Positions 1-7,594 of a DNA stretch of 17,992 bases are shown in pieces. Location of the stretch: the NCBI GenBank assembly GCA_045534095.1, contig JAZSJA010000017.1, positions 1 through 17,992 on the forward strand, in the 5' to 3' direction. The position numbers and the translations under genes are program-made. The notes under the pieces are model-generated. The model saw only the letters and a program-made list of their open reading frames with translations. It was not told the origin of the DNA and did not search any database. The DNA comes from UMGS1279 sp045534095 (lineage in GTDB: Bacteria > Bacillota > Clostridia > Oscillospirales > Acutalibacteraceae). The stretch's first letter is position 1; the number at the start of each line of letters is the position of its first letter.

Positions 1-1
1 C

Positions 2-175
2 ACCGCAGGAGTTTTTAATATTTCAAAATCAACAGTACATAAGGATGTAACAGAAAGACTTAAAATTAAAAACCCCGTATTATACAGGGAAGTTAAACAG
101 GTTTTGGAGATAAACAAAAGGGAGCGTCACATTCGTGGCGGTCTGGCAACCAGAAGAAAATACAAAGGGCAGTAA
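2..175 (+). CDS. spoIIID: Stage III sporulation protein D (SpoIIID), C-terminal part
   Basis: The window opens inside this gene; 57 codons remain before TAA, and the N-terminus lies upstream of the window. SpoIIID is a small DNA-binding regulator of the mother-cell programme in sporulation, acting with sigma-E and sigma-K. The visible protein contains ISKSTVHKD, the recognition helix of its helix-turn-helix, then TERL, and a basic C-terminal segment ERHIRGGLATRRKYKG. This closely matches the C-terminal basic region of Bacillus/Clostridium SpoIIID (RHLRGGEATKLKYK). Full-length family members are about 80-95 residues, so roughly 25-35 residues are missing. It identifies the host as an endospore-forming Firmicute. 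Two hairpins follow the stop codon. Confidence 0.9.
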   Translation, partial: TAGVFNISKSTVHKDVTERLKIKNPVLYREVKQVLEINKRERHIRGGLATRRKYKGQ

Positions 176-200
176 AACCTTTTAGATCTATAAAAATAAA

Positions 201-241
201 CCCTTGGCAGGTATTGAAACTACTACAATATCTACCTTGGG
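201..241. terminator. Candidate bidirectional terminator hairpin after spoIIID
   Basis: Arms 201-216 and 226-241 pair over 16 positions (CCCTTGGCAGGTATTG with CAATATCTACCTTGGG), with two G.U pairs and a two-base T.T internal loop; the loop is 9 nt. T-rich runs follow on both strands (TTGTTTTGTG on +, TTTATTTTTATAG on -). It sits between the convergent spoIIID and the CBM protein gene, so it could terminate both. The imperfect stem makes this moderate. Confidence 0.45.
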
Positions 242-257
242 TTGTTTTGTGCTATAT

Positions 258-294
258 ATTAGTAGCCCGCCAGTCAAACCAGCGAGCTACTAAT
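258..294. other. Inverted repeat (hairpin) between convergent genes
   Basis: ATTAGTAGC at 258-266 is perfectly complementary to GCTACTAAT at 286-294, and CGC 268-270 can pair with GCG 282-284. No T-run follows on either strand, so it is not a classical intrinsic terminator. It may be an accessory 3' structure for the gene ending at 349, or a short repeat element. Confidence 0.4.
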
Positions 295-348
295 AGGGAG
301 ATAAAACCTTAATGATAAACTCTATCACCAAGGAACGACATAGTCTTT

Positions 349-2649
349 TTAGTTAGCAGAATTTCTAAGAGAACCTGCCGCAAGACCATTTGCTGTAAGC
401 CATGCATCATACGCTACATAGCTGCCATCATAGTTTGCAAACGCCTCAAATGCGGCAATATCAGTTGCAGAAGGAGCAGAACCATCGGCAGAATTTCCGC
501 AGTCGATTGCATAAGTAATATCAAATACGCAAACCGTTGCTGTATCGCCATAATAAACGTTGCCTTCAGAATCAATAACATACGCACGAACTACATATTC
601 TTCATCATATCTATTTGTAGGAATATTAGTAAGATATGCTGTAAAGATATTTGCATCATCGGTTTTGTCAAAAAGAATAGGTGTGGTTTGGGTAGTAGAA
701 TTATATGCTATGCCCTTTACTACGTTTGCACTGTTAACTGTAAGTTCTGCACTACCCAAAAGTTCTTTGCGGGTTGCAATGGAACCGTATTCAATTACGC
801 TGTTGGAGCTTAAATAATCCTTTGCTATACTGTTGTAAACGCGAAGACCGTTTTTGCCTGTGGAACTTGCACTAGCAGTGCGAAGGGCAGCCGCATTGTT
901 GTAAGCGGTGGTTACCTTATTAACGTATCTTTCAACAAGGGAAACTGTGATTTCATCAACATATATATCATCAACTGCACTGAAAATCACAAGATACATA
1001 TATTCATTATTGCCGCTTTCAAACTCAAGATCTATCTGGTGCCAAGTGTTGGCAGCGGCATAATTGGTAGTTTTTTTGGAATATGCTACTCTATCAGCAA
1101 AAATACCATTCTTTGCAGTATATGCCATATTATTAGCCAACAAATTATAATAGCCTTTTTCTGCTTCCCATACTACTGAGCTATCACCCGCTAAAACACC
1201 GGTTCGTGAAATGATATATCCGCTTGTAGAAGCAGTTTCAGACATAAAGTTATACGAAACGGTATATTTTGCATTCTTTTCTACAGGGAACTTGTAGGTT
1301 GCATACTGACTTATTGAATGAAGCTTTAAGGAACAAACGTCGCCGTCGTTTATATATTTTTCATCATTATTGGTGGTAACTGTAGCCCAACTTCCCGCAG
1401 CAATACCATCGGTTTCGTTAACATAGGTTGTGTTGCTAGCATAAATATTCCAATCATTAACTTGAGAGTGTACAGGTGGGGGAAGAATTTCTGTTAAAAC
1501 AAAGTCATCTAAATAGCACACATAACCTGCACTAAAGGCAAAGCGGAACTCTAACATATATTCGGTGGTATCATCGGTGGTAAAGGTTACAGAAACCTCT
1601 TTCCAATCTGTTGTAGCGGTGCCGCTGGGTACAACAGCTATAAATTGCGCAGGACCGGAGTTCCATTCATTAAATGCAGTACCTTTTTTAATAATATGAG
1701 ACGTAAAGTAATATGTGTTTGATCCTACGGTAGACGTTGCGCTCGGCTTATATTTAAAGCTGAGAGTATACTCTGTGTTAGCTTTAAGAGTCGGGAAATT
1801 GGCGGCAACGCTGAAAGCATTACCGTTAATCTTTATAGATTTTCCACTGCCATCTGCATCTACTGTTGTATCATTGGTTATATTATTCCAACCCATTTTA
1901 GTTTGGCAGGATTCACCGTCGTAATTTGGTGTGCCCTGATAGTTTGTATCAGAGGGATATGATGTGTTATAAATACCCCAATTATTAAGATTTTCAAAGG
2001 AGCTTACTTCTTTAAGCTGCAATTCATCGACATAGAAATTATTATTGTTTGCTACAGCAAAACGGAACACAAAATACATTTGTTCATTGTTTCCGCTGTT
2101 GAATGAGTGGTTAACCTTATGCCATTTGCCACCCTCTTGCCATTGGGTAACGTTACCGCGAACGGTAGTTGTGCTTACACCATCTTTTTGGGTTGCCCAA
2201 AGACCACTGTCGCAACGGGCAGAGCCTGAGCTTGTATAAATATCATAGCAACCGTCTTTGCCCCAATCTGCAGTTCCGCCAGCCGAAACAATAGCTGAAT
2301 GGGAAAGAATTTTATCGGTAGAGTTTGTACCGTCGTACATCATATAGTAAGTAAAGGTGTAGGCAGTATTGGGCTTAACGTCCAATTTAACGGATGCATA
2401 TTGGGTATATGCATTAAAACGCAAAGAAGAAGCGTCTCCACCGTAGGTTTTTGATGTATTGGTGTTTTTGGTTACGCTACCCCAGCTACTGATAGTGGCG
2501 GTTGTGCCTATACCAACATTATTGGAATAAATTATCCAGTTAGCAGGATCATCTAAACCGCTTGGAATGCTGGCCGCTGATACAGGGAACGAGCATAAGC
2601 TTACAAACGTTAAGCTTAATACTAATGCAAGGGATAAAAGCTTTTTCAT
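349..2649 (-). CDS. Secreted protein with three carbohydrate-binding-like modules
   Basis: The 766-residue protein starts with a signal peptide (MKKLLSLALVLSLTFVSLCS, cleavage near VSA-A at 25-26), so it is exported. Three beta-sandwich modules follow, at about 37-215, 220-388 and 397-573. Each opens with NW-IY and closes with a Y-V/L-D-E/D strand (FYVDELQLKE, CYLDDFVLTE, IYVDEITVSL), as in CBM4/9-type modules. Modules 1 and 3 are clearly homologous (SLRFNAYTQYASVKL versus SLKLHSISQYATYKF; SGNNE-MY in both); module 2 is more diverged. A separate domain at about 574-715 carries GLRVYNS and YTAYLTNIP-like strands. I see no catalytic domain, dockerin, sortase signal or membrane anchor. The start is set by GGAGG at 2659-2663, 9 nt from ATG. 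It lies 82 nt downstream of the dockerin gene on the same strand and is probably cotranscribed. Binding to plant polysaccharide is inferred. Confidence 0.75.
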   Translation of the reverse strand: MKKLLSLALVLSLTFVSLCSFPVSAASIPSGLDDPANWIIYSNNVGIGTTATISSWGSVTKNTNTSKTYGGDASSLRFNAYTQYASVKLDVKPNTAYTFTYYMMYDGTNSTDKILSHSAIVSAGGTADWGKDGCYDIYTSSGSARCDSGLWATQKDGVSTTTVRGNVTQWQEGGKWHKVNHSFNSGNNEQMYFVFRFAVANNNNFYVDELQLKEVSSFENLNNWGIYNTSYPSDTNYQGTPNYDGESCQTKMGWNNITNDTTVDADGSGKSIKINGNAFSVAANFPTLKANTEYTLSFKYKPSATSTVGSNTYYFTSHIIKKGTAFNEWNSGPAQFIAVVPSGTATTDWKEVSVTFTTDDTTEYMLEFRFAFSAGYVCYLDDFVLTEILPPPVHSQVNDWNIYASNTTYVNETDGIAAGSWATVTTNNDEKYINDGDVCSLKLHSISQYATYKFPVEKNAKYTVSYNFMSETASTSGYIISRTGVLAGDSSVVWEAEKGYYNLLANNMAYTAKNGIFADRVAYSKKTTNYAAANTWHQIDLEFESGNNEYMYLVIFSAVDDIYVDEITVSLVERYVNKVTTAYNNAAALRTASASSTGKNGLRVYNSIAKDYLSSNSVIEYGSIATRKELLGSAELTVNSANVVKGIAYNSTTQTTPILFDKTDDANIFTAYLTNIPTNRYDEEYVVRAYVIDSEGNVYYGDTATVCVFDITYAIDCGNSADGSAPSATDIAAFEAFANYDGSYVAYDAWLTANGLAAGSLRNSAN

Positions 2650-2675
2650 TTTTATTTACCTCCATAAAATTTTGT

Positions 2676-2716
2676 TAGACTTTATTAAATTATGCATATA
2701 AAAGCATAACAGTCTA
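2676..2716 (-). other. Intergenic stem-loop between the two secreted-protein genes
   Basis: TAGACT (2676-2681) pairs with AGTCTA (2711-2716), and inside it TTATGC (2690-2695) pairs with GCATAA (2704-2709). It sits between the stop of the dockerin gene and the ribosome site of the CBM gene. It has no T-run, so it may tune the relative level of the two cistrons rather than terminate. The AT-rich setting makes chance pairing possible. Confidence 0.35.
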
Positions 2717-2731
2717 CTTATTATAATTATT

Positions 2732-5263
2732 CTATACCGGGTTATAAGCATCGGATGATAACTCAACATCCCAGCCTGCAACTTTTTGTGCAAGGAGTAC
2801 AAGGTCTTTCAAGTTGCAAAGTGTATCACCATTTGTATCTAAAGCTTTTTCAAGGTAGGTTATATCGTTCCAACCTGCAAGATGTTTAGCAAGTGTAGTA
2901 ACATCTTTTAAATCTACAACCTTACTGCCATCAATATCGCCGGGAATAAAATCGGGTTCATCAAATGCCGATAAAATACCTTGTGCCATAACTCTTACAC
3001 CAAAGTCATCTACATGGTTGCAGTTGTTGCTGAGATAATCTGCAGGGAGCTTGCTTTTGGTTATTTCTTTGAATGCCGATGTTATTTTAACGGTTGCAAC
3101 ACCTATGTTTTCGGTTTCAAGCTCTACTAATTTTTCTTCAAACTCAATAAAGCGACCTTCGGCATATCTTTCGACAGTACCGTTAGAAAGGGGATATGAC
3201 CAAAGTAATACCTCCGCATTTTCATTACCGTTAACAGTGTTAGGATCACGAATTATATCAATAATAGACTGCATATAGGTTTTATAATTGTCTGCGGTTA
3301 TGTACCCGCCCGAAAGGTCATTAGCACCAAATGAGGTTATTAGTAAGTCCGTTTTAAAATCACCAAGCCAAGCAAGTCTGTTTGCAAGCTCCTCCACACC
3401 CCATTTAGAAGTTTCACCCTCTAAGGCTATGTTTTTTATATTGATGGTAGCGCTAGGATATTTTTCTTTAAGCTCACCTAAAACCATATCCATCCAAGTT
3501 TCGGCATAGGGTGCCATATCTAAAACATTGTTTTCTAAGGTGCCGTTATTATCATAGTTTTGGTTATTAAGACCGCTGGAGCTCCATCCGCAGGAGGTAC
3601 TTGCACCAAAAACTACAATATTTATAGTTTCTCCATTTTGAAGCTTTTCTAGGGTTTTGGGTAATAAATAAGATTTGCCATTGAAAGTTATTCCTTGATA
3701 ACCTTCGTTTTCCTCCCATTTATCGATATGCTTATAGGTTATGGCTAAAGAATATTTTGCGTGATTTATATCGCTTAACAACTCAATGGTTTTCAGGTTG
3801 TTTTCAATGTAATAGTACTGTTCATCGGTTGTAGCATCTGCGAAATCCTTGGTAAGAGTCGTGGGATATGCTGCTATGCGCGAGCCTTGAAGTAATTTAA
3901 TCTGACCATCGGCAGTTATTTCAAAATCAACACCATTTATATATGTTGTTTTTAAATCATAAGAACGAACGGAAATAACCTCGCTTATAGGATAAAGAAG
4001 CTTTGCAGTATCTCTGCCCTCATAGAACATTACACTTTCGTGATAAACAGTATCGCCCTCGTCAAAGGATTTTAAATATAATTCTCTGTTATATTTGGTT
4101 AAATCGTTACCTTCGTAATCTTTTCCGTGCATAGGACGCACCTCGTTATCATTACAGTCTATTTTAATGTTCAAATCACCGGTAGGCACAACTGAATATA
4201 TACCATTTTCATCTGAGGCAATAATGTTATCATCAATCGAAACGATGGGAGTAAGACCCGGCTCGGTAACTACCTTAAAGGCGTATTCATTGTTCAAAAT
4301 GGCAAAATCTATTGCACTGCCATTTACAGGAACGATGGTTGCGTTGTTTTTACTTTGAATATTAACATCCAATATATCAACAGGCATAACAATTACATCG
4401 TCTAAATGTAAATTTGTTTTATTCTCTACTTCCGAGGTAACGGTAGAGTCGTCATTGGCAACTCTGAAAATATAACCGAATACTGCATTGCTTGGAACAG
4501 TATCTCCTGTTTTATATAAAAATCCTGTGTTGTACCATGTAGCCTGCGAGGCTGACCTTCCCGGTGTAGCAGTATATGTAGAATTACCCGGTAATGCAAC
4601 ATACGTGTTCTTTTCAGTATTTGGATAATAGATTCCGTAAGAAATTTCTGTTATGTATGTGCCGGCATTTTGGGTTGTGTAAGCATAATCAAAAGAGATA
4701 ATATAGGTTGTATTAGGTTCAAGAGATATATCTGTTGTTACAGTCTGCCAAGGGGGAGTCATTTTCATTGATTTATCTCCACTACCTTTAAGCGAACCGT
4801 CTGCATATATTGTGCCAAAGGAAGTAAGGGGGGTAACCTTTGTGCCGCCATGAGTGGTCCAGATTTGTTTTGAGGTGTTGGTGTGGTCGTATACTTTATC
4901 ATTTACATTGTAATTTTCAAAACCGGAGTCATTTATAAGGTTTTTTGTGATAAAACGTGCACCGCAATAGCCGGTTGTGTTTTGTGTGGAAATGGTTACA
5001 TCCTTAGAAATCAGAACTCCATCTTGTCTATACCAACCATCAAAGGTGGAATTGTCATAACAAACTGCGGTATATGAACCTTCATCATTTGTTATGTAAC
5101 CGCCCTTTACATTATTTTCATTAGCTTCAACAACTGCGGTTATAACATTCTCGGTATCCCATCCAAAGTCCATTTCAATATCATTGCCCAAAGCCAACGT
5201 ATTAACCAATAAAAAAGAACTAATTAAAAAAATCGAAAGCGAAACCCATATTATTTTTTTCAT
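2732..5263 (-). CDS. Dockerin-bearing secreted SGNH/GDSL carbohydrate esterase
   Basis: An 843-residue exported protein (hydrophobic signal peptide 1-25, cleavage near LALG). Residues about 108-293 form a carbohydrate-binding-like module ending LHLDDVIVM. The SGNH hydrolase domain is at about 545-768: block I VVFGASTS with nucleophile Ser555, block III GAND (646-649), and a C-terminal H750 in NNCNHVDDFG. The residue three before that His is Asn747 rather than the usual Asp. Residues 774-836 are a type I dockerin with two calcium-loop repeats, DIDGSKVVDLKD and DTNGDTLCNLKD, each followed by LAKHLAGW or LAQKVAGW. Dockerins attach enzymes to cohesins of a cellulosome-like scaffold. Deacetylation of hemicellulose or pectin is the likely role, by analogy with CE2/CE3-type and related esterases; the substrate is unknown. 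AAGGAGG at 5274-5280 sets the ATG. Confidence 0.85.
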   Translation of the reverse strand: MKKIIWVSLSIFLISSFLLVNTLALGNDIEMDFGWDTENVITAVVEANENNVKGGYITNDEGSYTAVCYDNSTFDGWYRQDGVLISKDVTISTQNTTGYCGARFITKNLINDSGFENYNVNDKVYDHTNTSKQIWTTHGGTKVTPLTSFGTIYADGSLKGSGDKSMKMTPPWQTVTTDISLEPNTTYIISFDYAYTTQNAGTYITEISYGIYYPNTEKNTYVALPGNSTYTATPGRSASQATWYNTGFLYKTGDTVPSNAVFGYIFRVANDDSTVTSEVENKTNLHLDDVIVMPVDILDVNIQSKNNATIVPVNGSAIDFAILNNEYAFKVVTEPGLTPIVSIDDNIIASDENGIYSVVPTGDLNIKIDCNDNEVRPMHGKDYEGNDLTKYNRELYLKSFDEGDTVYHESVMFYEGRDTAKLLYPISEVISVRSYDLKTTYINGVDFEITADGQIKLLQGSRIAAYPTTLTKDFADATTDEQYYYIENNLKTIELLSDINHAKYSLAITYKHIDKWEENEGYQGITFNGKSYLLPKTLEKLQNGETINIVVFGASTSCGWSSSGLNNQNYDNNGTLENNVLDMAPYAETWMDMVLGELKEKYPSATINIKNIALEGETSKWGVEELANRLAWLGDFKTDLLITSFGANDLSGGYITADNYKTYMQSIIDIIRDPNTVNGNENAEVLLWSYPLSNGTVERYAEGRFIEFEEKLVELETENIGVATVKITSAFKEITKSKLPADYLSNNCNHVDDFGVRVMAQGILSAFDEPDFIPGDIDGSKVVDLKDVTTLAKHLAGWNDITYLEKALDTNGDTLCNLKDLVLLAQKVAGWDVELSSDAYNPV

Positions 5264-5330
5264 TTTTGTTTAGCCTCCTTAAAATTTATAATAAAGCATA
5301 CGTTTAAAATGCACCCCTTCTTACAAATTT

Positions 5331-5359
5331 ATTATATCAACTTGAAAAAATCATTACAA
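5331..5359 (-). promoter_or_regulatory. Sigma-A promoter for the dockerin/CBM genes
   Basis: On the minus strand TTGTAA (5354-5359) lies 17 nt from TATAAT (5331-5336). Transcription would start near 5324, giving a leader of about 60 nt before the ATG at 5263. A direct repeat that may be an activator site lies just upstream of the -35. Confidence 0.6.
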
Positions 5360-5364
5360 TATGA

Positions 5365-5394
5365 TATAGTATAAAAAATAGACTGTATAGTATA
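5365..5394. promoter_or_regulatory. Candidate AraC-family operator: two TATAGTATA sites 21 bp apart
   Basis: TATAGTATA occurs at 5365-5373 and again at 5386-5394, a spacing of exactly 21 bp or two helical turns, on the same face of the DNA. The second copy is embedded in the 13-bp palindrome TGTATAGTATACA (5384-5396). The promoter-proximal copy ends 5 bp upstream of the -35 of the dockerin promoter, the usual position of an AraC-type activator. The adjacent divergent gene encodes such a regulator. Binding itself is inferred. Confidence 0.45.
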
Positions 5395-5463
5395 CATATT
5401 TAAATCGCAAAAAGCGTATTTTAGGGAGTTTTTTAACTTTTTTTAAATAAATATACTAAACAA

Positions 5464-5469
5464 TATAAT
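5464..5469 (+). promoter_or_regulatory. Candidate -10 element of the AraC-family gene
   Basis: TATAAT lies 26 nt upstream of the ATG at 5496. The hexamer 17 nt upstream of it, TTTTAA at 5441-5446, is a poor -35, so the promoter may be weak or activated. Confidence 0.35.
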
Positions 5470-5495
5470 TTCAAATACACCGAAGGAGAATGTTT

Positions 5496-6275
5496 ATGAA
5501 GGATTATTTTATGAATGAAACAGGTTTTCAGTCATATTTATATTTTTTTAAAAGTGATGACATCCATATTATAACGCAGAATCGGTACACTTTTATATAC
5601 ATAGAAAGCGGTGTATGTAATATGGAGTTCTCAAACAAACGTCTATCCGCTTATCCGGGAGAAATTATTTTTATACCCGAAGAAACCGCCGTTAAACTAA
5701 GCTTTAACGGTGAAAGAAATCTGAACTGTACAGGGCAAATTTTACACATCCGTTTTTTTGCAGGAGTAAACAAATATGATTATCTGCCCCAGATAATTAA
5801 ACCCACCAAAAAAATGATAAAGCTTTTAAAAGAAATTCCCGTTGGAAATAACAACAAACACATTGAAATAAACTGCAAATACCTTGCAAATGTATATACT
5901 TTTTTAACTATGTCCACCGAGTTGCTTATTAAGAACTCCGTAAAACAAATTATAATAATTGAAAAAGCTTTGGATTATATGCAAAACAATCTTGGCTGTA
6001 CCGTGGATAGTGTAGTTAAAGAGTGCAATATAAGCCGATGCTATTTATTTAAAATTTTCAAAGAAAAGCTTGGAACCACTCCAATAAAAATGAAGCAAAA
6101 ATTCCAGGCAGAAAGGGGCGAAAAGTTACTCTCCACTACCAATCTTTCCATTGAAGAAATCGCAAACGAGGTTGGACTTGAATCGGTTGCCCACTTTAGG
6201 AATGTGTTTTATTCCAGATTCTCCATTTCCCCCGGTAAGTACAGGAAAAACCGCATAAAGGATACGCATACCTAA
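5496..6275 (+). CDS. AraC-family transcriptional regulator
   Basis: A DNA-binding regulator of 259 residues. The N-terminal half (about 1-140) has the cupin-like sensing pattern (FIYIESGVCNMEF, YPGEIIFIPEETAV), and the C-terminal third has two helix-turn-helix motifs: TVDSVVKECNISRCYLFKIFKE and SIEEIANEVGLESVAHFRNVF, ending SPGKYRK. This is the AraC/XylS architecture, typical of polysaccharide-utilisation regulators. I chose ATG 5496 over the ATG at 5490, because AAGGAG at 5483-5488 is 7 nt from the former and only 1 nt from the latter. It is divergent from the dockerin/CBM pair, which it probably controls in response to a sugar ligand (inference). No clear terminator follows. Confidence 0.88.
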   Translation: MKDYFMNETGFQSYLYFFKSDDIHIITQNRYTFIYIESGVCNMEFSNKRLSAYPGEIIFIPEETAVKLSFNGERNLNCTGQILHIRFFAGVNKYDYLPQIIKPTKKMIKLLKEIPVGNNNKHIEINCKYLANVYTFLTMSTELLIKNSVKQIIIIEKALDYMQNNLGCTVDSVVKECNISRCYLFKIFKEKLGTTPIKMKQKFQAERGEKLLSTTNLSIEEIANEVGLESVAHFRNVFYSRFSISPGKYRKNRIKDTHT

Positions 6276-6535
6276 ATTAGTACGAAACAAAACCGGGAAT
6301 TTTTTTTATTTCAAGTAATCTTCTTATAACTCTAAAAACAATCAAAAGGATGCTTTACTCTTTTGTAAGTCTCATAACCCTAATTACTCCATGTTTAAGA
6401 CAAAGAGTTATACTGCTTACATAATCATCATAATTAATAAGAGTCTTATATAAAGAAAAAGAGTCATAACGATTCTTAAAGAATCATCATGACTCAAGAA
6501 GATTGCAATACATTGAAAAATTCATATTTCTATGC
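6276..6535. other. AT-rich non-coding region with GAGTCAT-type repeats
   Basis: No gene is visible between the AraC gene and the next promoter. The stretch contains several GAGT(C/T)(A/T)T words on both strands (for example GAGTTAT near 6406, GAGTCTTAT at 6441, GAGTCAT at 6461, ATGACTC at 6489). The last two form the hairpin listed separately. Confidence 0.4.
6461..6495. repeat. 17-bp imperfect inverted repeat upstream of a promoter
   Basis: The arms 6461-6477 and 6479-6495 match at 15 of 17 positions when one is reverse-complemented (GAGTCAT, a mismatched middle, GATTCTT). The arms are almost contiguous, giving a long hairpin or an extended operator. It ends 17 nt upstream of the -35 at 6513, a position suitable for regulating the two-gene unit downstream. 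Confidence 0.5.
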
Positions 6536-6541
6536 TATAAT
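6513..6541 (+). promoter_or_regulatory. Strong extended -10 sigma-A promoter
   Basis: TTGAAA (6513-6518) and TATAAT (6536-6541) are separated by 17 nt, and TG at 6533-6534 makes an extended -10. Transcription would start near 6548, so the two-gene unit has its own promoter independent of the AraC gene. Confidence 0.75.
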
Positions 6542-6567
6542 GATAAAAAATGTTCGGAGTTGGTTGT

Positions 6568-7014
6568 ATGGAAAATAAAATATATTCTTTGCCAATTAAA
6601 ACCCCTGACGGAATTATTAAATTAGAAATTAATCACACCGTGGTTAATAAAGATGATGAAAATATGAGCGTCACTATTTCAACAACTATTCAAGGTACAC
6701 CCGTTTCCTATCAAACCGAAACAACCGAAGAAGCTCTAATTTTGCTCGCAAAGAATCTGCCTGAAAAGTGGCACATAAAGTCCTGCATCTCTTGTCGATT
6801 TGGCCATTTCTGTCCCGTAGGCAACTCTGATAATGAACTGTTTTGTGTAACAGACTTTGCACCGAAAAAACCCCGTGATTTATGGCATGTTACAGAGAAT
6901 GAGATAGAACGAAAAAACAGAAGTCGCACACTATTTGATTGTTGCAACCACTACAAAGAACAAGCCGAAGATTATTTTACATATAGTGACTACTATTATG
7001 AGGTGACGAAATGA
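6568..7014 (+). CDS. Small Cys-rich protein of unknown function (gene A of a pair)
   Basis: I do not recognise this protein. I prefer ATG 6568: CGGAG at 6555-6559 sits 8 nt before it, whereas the in-frame ATG at 6550 lies almost at the predicted transcription start. This gives 148 residues with no signal peptide or membrane segment, so it is cytosolic. The first half is predicted beta-rich (IKTPDGIIKLEINHTVV, MSVTISTTIQ). The middle has a cysteine cluster, C73-x2-C76-x5-C82 (SCISCRFGHFCP), then C93 and a CC pair at 125-126; together they could bind a metal. The acidic, aromatic tail ends YSDYYYEV. The stop overlaps the next start (ATGA), so the two proteins are translationally coupled and probably act together. 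A role as an immunity or accessory protein is possible but unsupported. Confidence 0.7.
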   Translation: MENKIYSLPIKTPDGIIKLEINHTVVNKDDENMSVTISTTIQGTPVSYQTETTEEALILLAKNLPEKWHIKSCISCRFGHFCPVGNSDNELFCVTDFAPKKPRDLWHVTENEIERKNRSRTLFDCCNHYKEQAEDYFTYSDYYYEVTK

Positions 7015-7487
7015 AAATAGAAAGATTTGATTTCTTAAAAAATCAATTTTCGTCTTATGAAATGAAATTTTCAGAAGATGGCAGTACGGTGGAAATAGTC
7101 AATCCGTTCGGTAATGAAAATATTAGGGTTGAATATGTGCCAGAAGACGACTTTACTCCCTACATCGTATTCTTTGCATTCCAACATTGCCATATGTGTG
7201 ATGAAGAAGATATAATTGACTATATCAACAATATTATCAACGGAAAGATTTTCTCAATAGAGTATTTTAATAATGACACACGGTGTTTCGGCGGCGACAT
7301 AACTGCAGAAGAATTGAGAGTCCTTTCTTATGACACATTAGAGCAAAACACAGGCTATTATGGAATCACCAAGCTAAAAGATTGTGCCGACTCCTTTAAA
7401 TTGCGAGGTTGGCATAGCGACTACAATTTTGATGCAATATTTGTTGTCGATGAAAGTGGAGCTGTCGCAATAAAGAAACTTAATTAA
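7011..7487 (+). CDS. Small acidic protein of unknown function (gene B of a pair)
   Basis: 158 residues, not recognised. The ATG overlaps the previous stop (ATGA), with GAGGTGA 3-10 nt upstream inside the preceding gene. No signal peptide or transmembrane helix is visible. The sequence alternates beta-type segments (YEMKFSEDGSTVEIVNPF, IRVEYVPEDDFTPYIVFFAF) with a short HCHMCDEEDIIDYI segment containing CxxC. It ends in predicted strands (DAIFVVDESGAVAIKKL). The strong acidity and alpha/beta size resemble immunity-type or small housekeeping proteins, but I can name no family. The gene ends before a bidirectional terminator, so A and B form a closed two-gene transcript. Confidence 0.7.
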   Translation: MKIERFDFLKNQFSSYEMKFSEDGSTVEIVNPFGNENIRVEYVPEDDFTPYIVFFAFQHCHMCDEEDIIDYINNIINGKIFSIEYFNNDTRCFGGDITAEELRVLSYDTLEQNTGYYGITKLKDCADSFKLRGWHSDYNFDAIFVVDESGAVAIKKLN

Positions 7488-7537
7488 TTTTATTACAAGC
7501 AAAAAGTTTGCACCAAAGCAAAAATTAAGGCATAAAG

Positions 7538-7572
7538 AAAACCCCGAAAACCGTGATGGTTTCGGGGTTTTT
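7538..7572. terminator. Bidirectional intrinsic terminator
   Basis: AAAACCCCGAAAACC (7538-7552) pairs with GGTTTCGGGGTTTTT (7558-7572) around the loop GTGAT, with one bulged A. A T-run follows on +, and TTTTCTTTA follows on -. It serves the convergent two-gene unit (+) and rplM-rpsI (-). Confidence 0.85.
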
Positions 7573-7594
7573 GATGTTCTTGAAATAATACAGA

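Noticed and set aside
5490..5495. Upstream ATG as start of the AraC-family gene
   Set aside because: Only 1 nt from the GGAG ribosome site; ATG 5496 has proper 7-nt spacing.
6282..6310. Terminator after the AraC-family gene
   Set aside because: A T-run is present but only a 5-bp AAATT/AATTT stem precedes it; too weak to call.
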